Assembly: GCF_001641335.1 (NCBI RefSeq)
Contig: NZ_LVEM01000001.1
Span: forward strand, 2,111,334 to 2,175,333
DNA from: Bradyrhizobium stylosanthis
GTDB lineage: Bacteria > Pseudomonadota > Alphaproteobacteria > Rhizobiales > Xanthobacteraceae
Length of the DNA stretch: 64,000 bases
Direction: 5' to 3'
The notes below the pieces were generated by a model. The model saw only the letters and a list, made by a program, of their open reading frames with translations. It was not told where the DNA came from and did not search any database. A program made the position numbers and the translations under genes. Positions 63,301-64,000 of the stretch are shown in pieces (position 1 is the stretch's first letter; each line of letters opens with the position of its first letter).

Positions 63301-63526
63301 GCCCCTGATGCTCGGCCACGGCACCGGCGCCGAAATCCGCCAGCCGCTCGGCTACGCCATGGTCGGCGGCCTGATCGTCAGTCAGGCGCTGACGCTGTTC
63401 ACCACGCCCGTCGTCTATCTCTATCTCGACGAGCTCAACAACTGGTTCTCGAGCTGGGGCCGTTCCGGCGACGGCGAAGGCCACGAAGCATCCGAGCACA
63501 GCACCGTCAAGGAAGCCGCCGAGTAA
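60380..63526 (+). CDS. RND multidrug efflux pump (HAE-1, MdtB/MdtC-like)
   Basis: This 1048-residue inner-membrane pump has twelve transmembrane helices and two large periplasmic loops. The proton-relay helix 4 includes VGFVVDDAIVMLENITRYIE, with the Asp-Asp pair. The N-terminus (FIRYPIGTSLLMAGILFVGL) and the GGVPLMLGHGTGAEIRQPLG stretch match MdtB/MdtC-like transporters. It forms a tripartite system with the upstream adaptor, whose stop codon overlaps its start. The substrate is unknown. Confidence 0.94.
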   Translation: MTEGGISAPFIRYPIGTSLLMAGILFVGLVAYPLLPVAPLPQVDFPTIQITANLPGGSPETMASSVAQPLERQFAQIPGIAQMTSTSYLGTASITIQFDLNRSIDGAANDVQGAINAASGQLPKNLPSPPTYRKVNPADAPILLLSATSETLPLTTVSDAVDAQLAQQISQLSGVAQVFIGGQQKPSIRIQVDPAKLVAKGLSMEDVRSQIAITTVDSPKGNIDGEKRAYTIYANDQLTQSKDWNDVIIAYRNGGPLRIRDIGQAVSGAEDAKQAAWANGKRGVFLVIFKQPGANVIETVDRIKATLPRLVAAIPPAIKIELISDRTTTIRAAVEDVQFTLLLTIALVVMVIFIFLRSFWATVIPTITVPLALLGACALMWVVGYSLDNLSLMALTIAVGFVVDDAIVMLENITRYIEEGESPMAAAFRGSKEIGFTIVSISISLVAVLIPLLLMGGIIGRLFREFAVVLAMTIFVSMFVSLTLTPMMASRFLRAHGEVSHGKFYQWSERAFDSMLRGYEYVLDHALAWRRTTLTIFFATLGLSIYLFILIPKGFFPQQDVGLITATSEASQDISFKEMQRRQVELGKIVMEDPDVATIAMNIGGSGRAGNNGNMFITLKPRNQREASAQQIIARLRPKLEKVSGARLYMQAAQDVRLGGRPTRTQFEFTLQDADLAELNDWAPKILAKMQTLPELRDVATDQQTQGTTVQLKINRDTASRYGIQPQLIDDTLYDAFGQRQVTQYFTQLNTYKVILEILPELQGNLDSLNKLYLKSPLTGDQVPLSTFATWTTDPVRPLSISHQGQFPAITISFNLAQGVALGQATEAVQKAMADLGAPPTLNSSFQGTAQAFQQSLGTVPLLILAALVVVYLILGILYESYIHPITILSTLPSAGVGALAILMAAGFDFSLIALIGIILLIGIVKKNGIMMVDFAIAAERDEHKTPAESIRQAALLRFRPIMMTTMAALLGGVPLMLGHGTGAEIRQPLGYAMVGGLIVSQALTLFTTPVVYLYLDELNNWFSSWGRSGDGEGHEASEHSTVKEAAE

Positions 63527-63589
63527 GCTTGCGCCGTGCGCCTCGCAACGCTACAGCGAGGCCTCGGTTCACGCCAACGCGGTTTCGCC

Positions 63590-64000
63590 ATGTCCATGCA
63601 ATCCAGACTTGTTGCCCTCGCCGCTGCTGCCCTGCTGTCGACGGGCGCCGCGTACGCCCAGCAGGGCGCCAAGAAGAACGCAGCGCCCCCTGCTCCCGCC
63701 GCACAGCCCGCGCCTGCACCGACGCAAGCGCAGGCCGACGGCGCTCCCGGCCAGCCCGGCTGGATCGTCCGCTGCACCAGCGCCAGCCGCGACGCACCGC
63801 TCGAATGCGCGATGGAGCAGAACGCGGTGCTGACCAAGACCGGCCAGACCGTCGTCCTGATCAACATCCGCATCGCGCCCGACACGCGCACGCCCGTGGC
63901 GCTGCTGCAATTGCCGCTCGGCCTCAACCTTCCCGTCGGCGCCAAGCTCCAGGTCGACGAGGGCAAGACGTTCGACCTGCAGATCCAGACCTGCGAGAAC
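63590..64000 (+). CDS. IalB-family protein (partial, runs off window)
   Basis: The first 137 codons of an open frame with no stop in the window. It starts MSMQSRLVALAAAALLSTGA, with signal cleavage near AYA-QQGAK and an Ala/Pro-rich linker. The body contains PGWIVRCTSASRDAPLECAM and NIRIAPDTRTPVALLQLPLG, typical of invasion-associated locus B (IalB) proteins, which are periplasmic and disulfide-bonded in alphaproteobacteria. The RND gene ends 63 bp earlier. The missing C-terminus should hold further conserved cysteines. Confidence 0.83.
   Translation, partial: MSMQSRLVALAAAALLSTGAAYAQQGAKKNAAPPAPAAQPAPAPTQAQADGAPGQPGWIVRCTSASRDAPLECAMEQNAVLTKTGQTVVLINIRIAPDTRTPVALLQLPLGLNLPVGAKLQVDEGKTFDLQIQTCEN

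Overview
The window is a gene-dense, high-GC stretch of chromosome from an alphaproteobacterium, most likely Bradyrhizobium or a close relative. The evidence is the codon bias, the intergenic palindromic repeats typical of that group, the Irr-type iron boxes, and the many LysR/TetR/IclR-controlled CoA-ester and sugar-acid pathways. I see no tRNA, rRNA, CRISPR array, transposase or prophage gene. It reads as ordinary core/accessory metabolic chromosome.

Layout. 1-5.7 kb: valine catabolism operon on the minus strand (mmsA, acyl-CoA dehydrogenase, 3-hydroxyisobutyryl-CoA hydrolase, mmsB) with a divergent LysR regulator. 5.8-9.5 kb: a small acyl-CoA set (TetR regulator, hotdog thioesterase, enoyl-CoA hydratase, thiolase) with similar palindromes in front of several of its genes. 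9.6-15.6 kb: MFS transporter, OprB porin, CorA/ZntB transporter, acetoacetate decarboxylase and a divergent patatin-like phospholipase. 15.7-20.0 kb: a Bug-type binding protein, a class III CoA-transferase and an HMG-CoA-lyase-like protein under a divergent LysR. 20.0-22.7 kb: three Tad-type pseudopilin/TadG genes. 23.0-31.2 kb: acyl-CoA carboxylase carboxyltransferase, IclR regulator, stand-alone biotin carrier, TAXI-TRAP transporter, and a glutaminase fused to STAS and cyclic-nucleotide-binding domains.

31.4-37.3 kb: MazG-like pyrophosphohydrolase, carboxymuconolactone-decarboxylase-like protein, a 33-residue membrane peptide, and a translationally coupled CoA-transferase / thiolase-fold / DUF35 operon whose thiolase-like member lacks the usual nucleophilic cysteine, followed by a coiled-coil protein and a normal thiolase. 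37.4-49.5 kb: a sugar-acid catabolic locus with an ABC importer, KDPG aldolase, KDG kinase, erythronate-dehydrogenase-like enzyme, IlvD/Edd (xylonate-type) dehydratase and two SDRs, arranged around a LacI regulator with two matching operator palindromes. 49.5-53.0 kb: GFA protein, EamA transporter with divergent LysR, site-2-type protease and a small membrane protein. 53.0-58.8 kb: a complete TonB iron-uptake operon (Fiu/PiuA-like receptor, PiuC hydroxylase, ExbB, ExbD, TonB) with tandem Irr-like half-sites upstream. 59.2-64 kb: an RND efflux pair and the start of an IalB-family gene that runs off the window.

The strongest candidates for something not fully described are the Cys-less thiolase/DUF35/CoA-transferase operon, the HMG-CoA-lyase-like/CoA-transferase/Bug operon, the three-domain glutaminase next to a TAXI transporter, and the LacI-controlled sugar-acid locus whose substrate cannot be read from sequence alone. 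Functions come from reading the translated proteins and recognising motifs. No database search was run.
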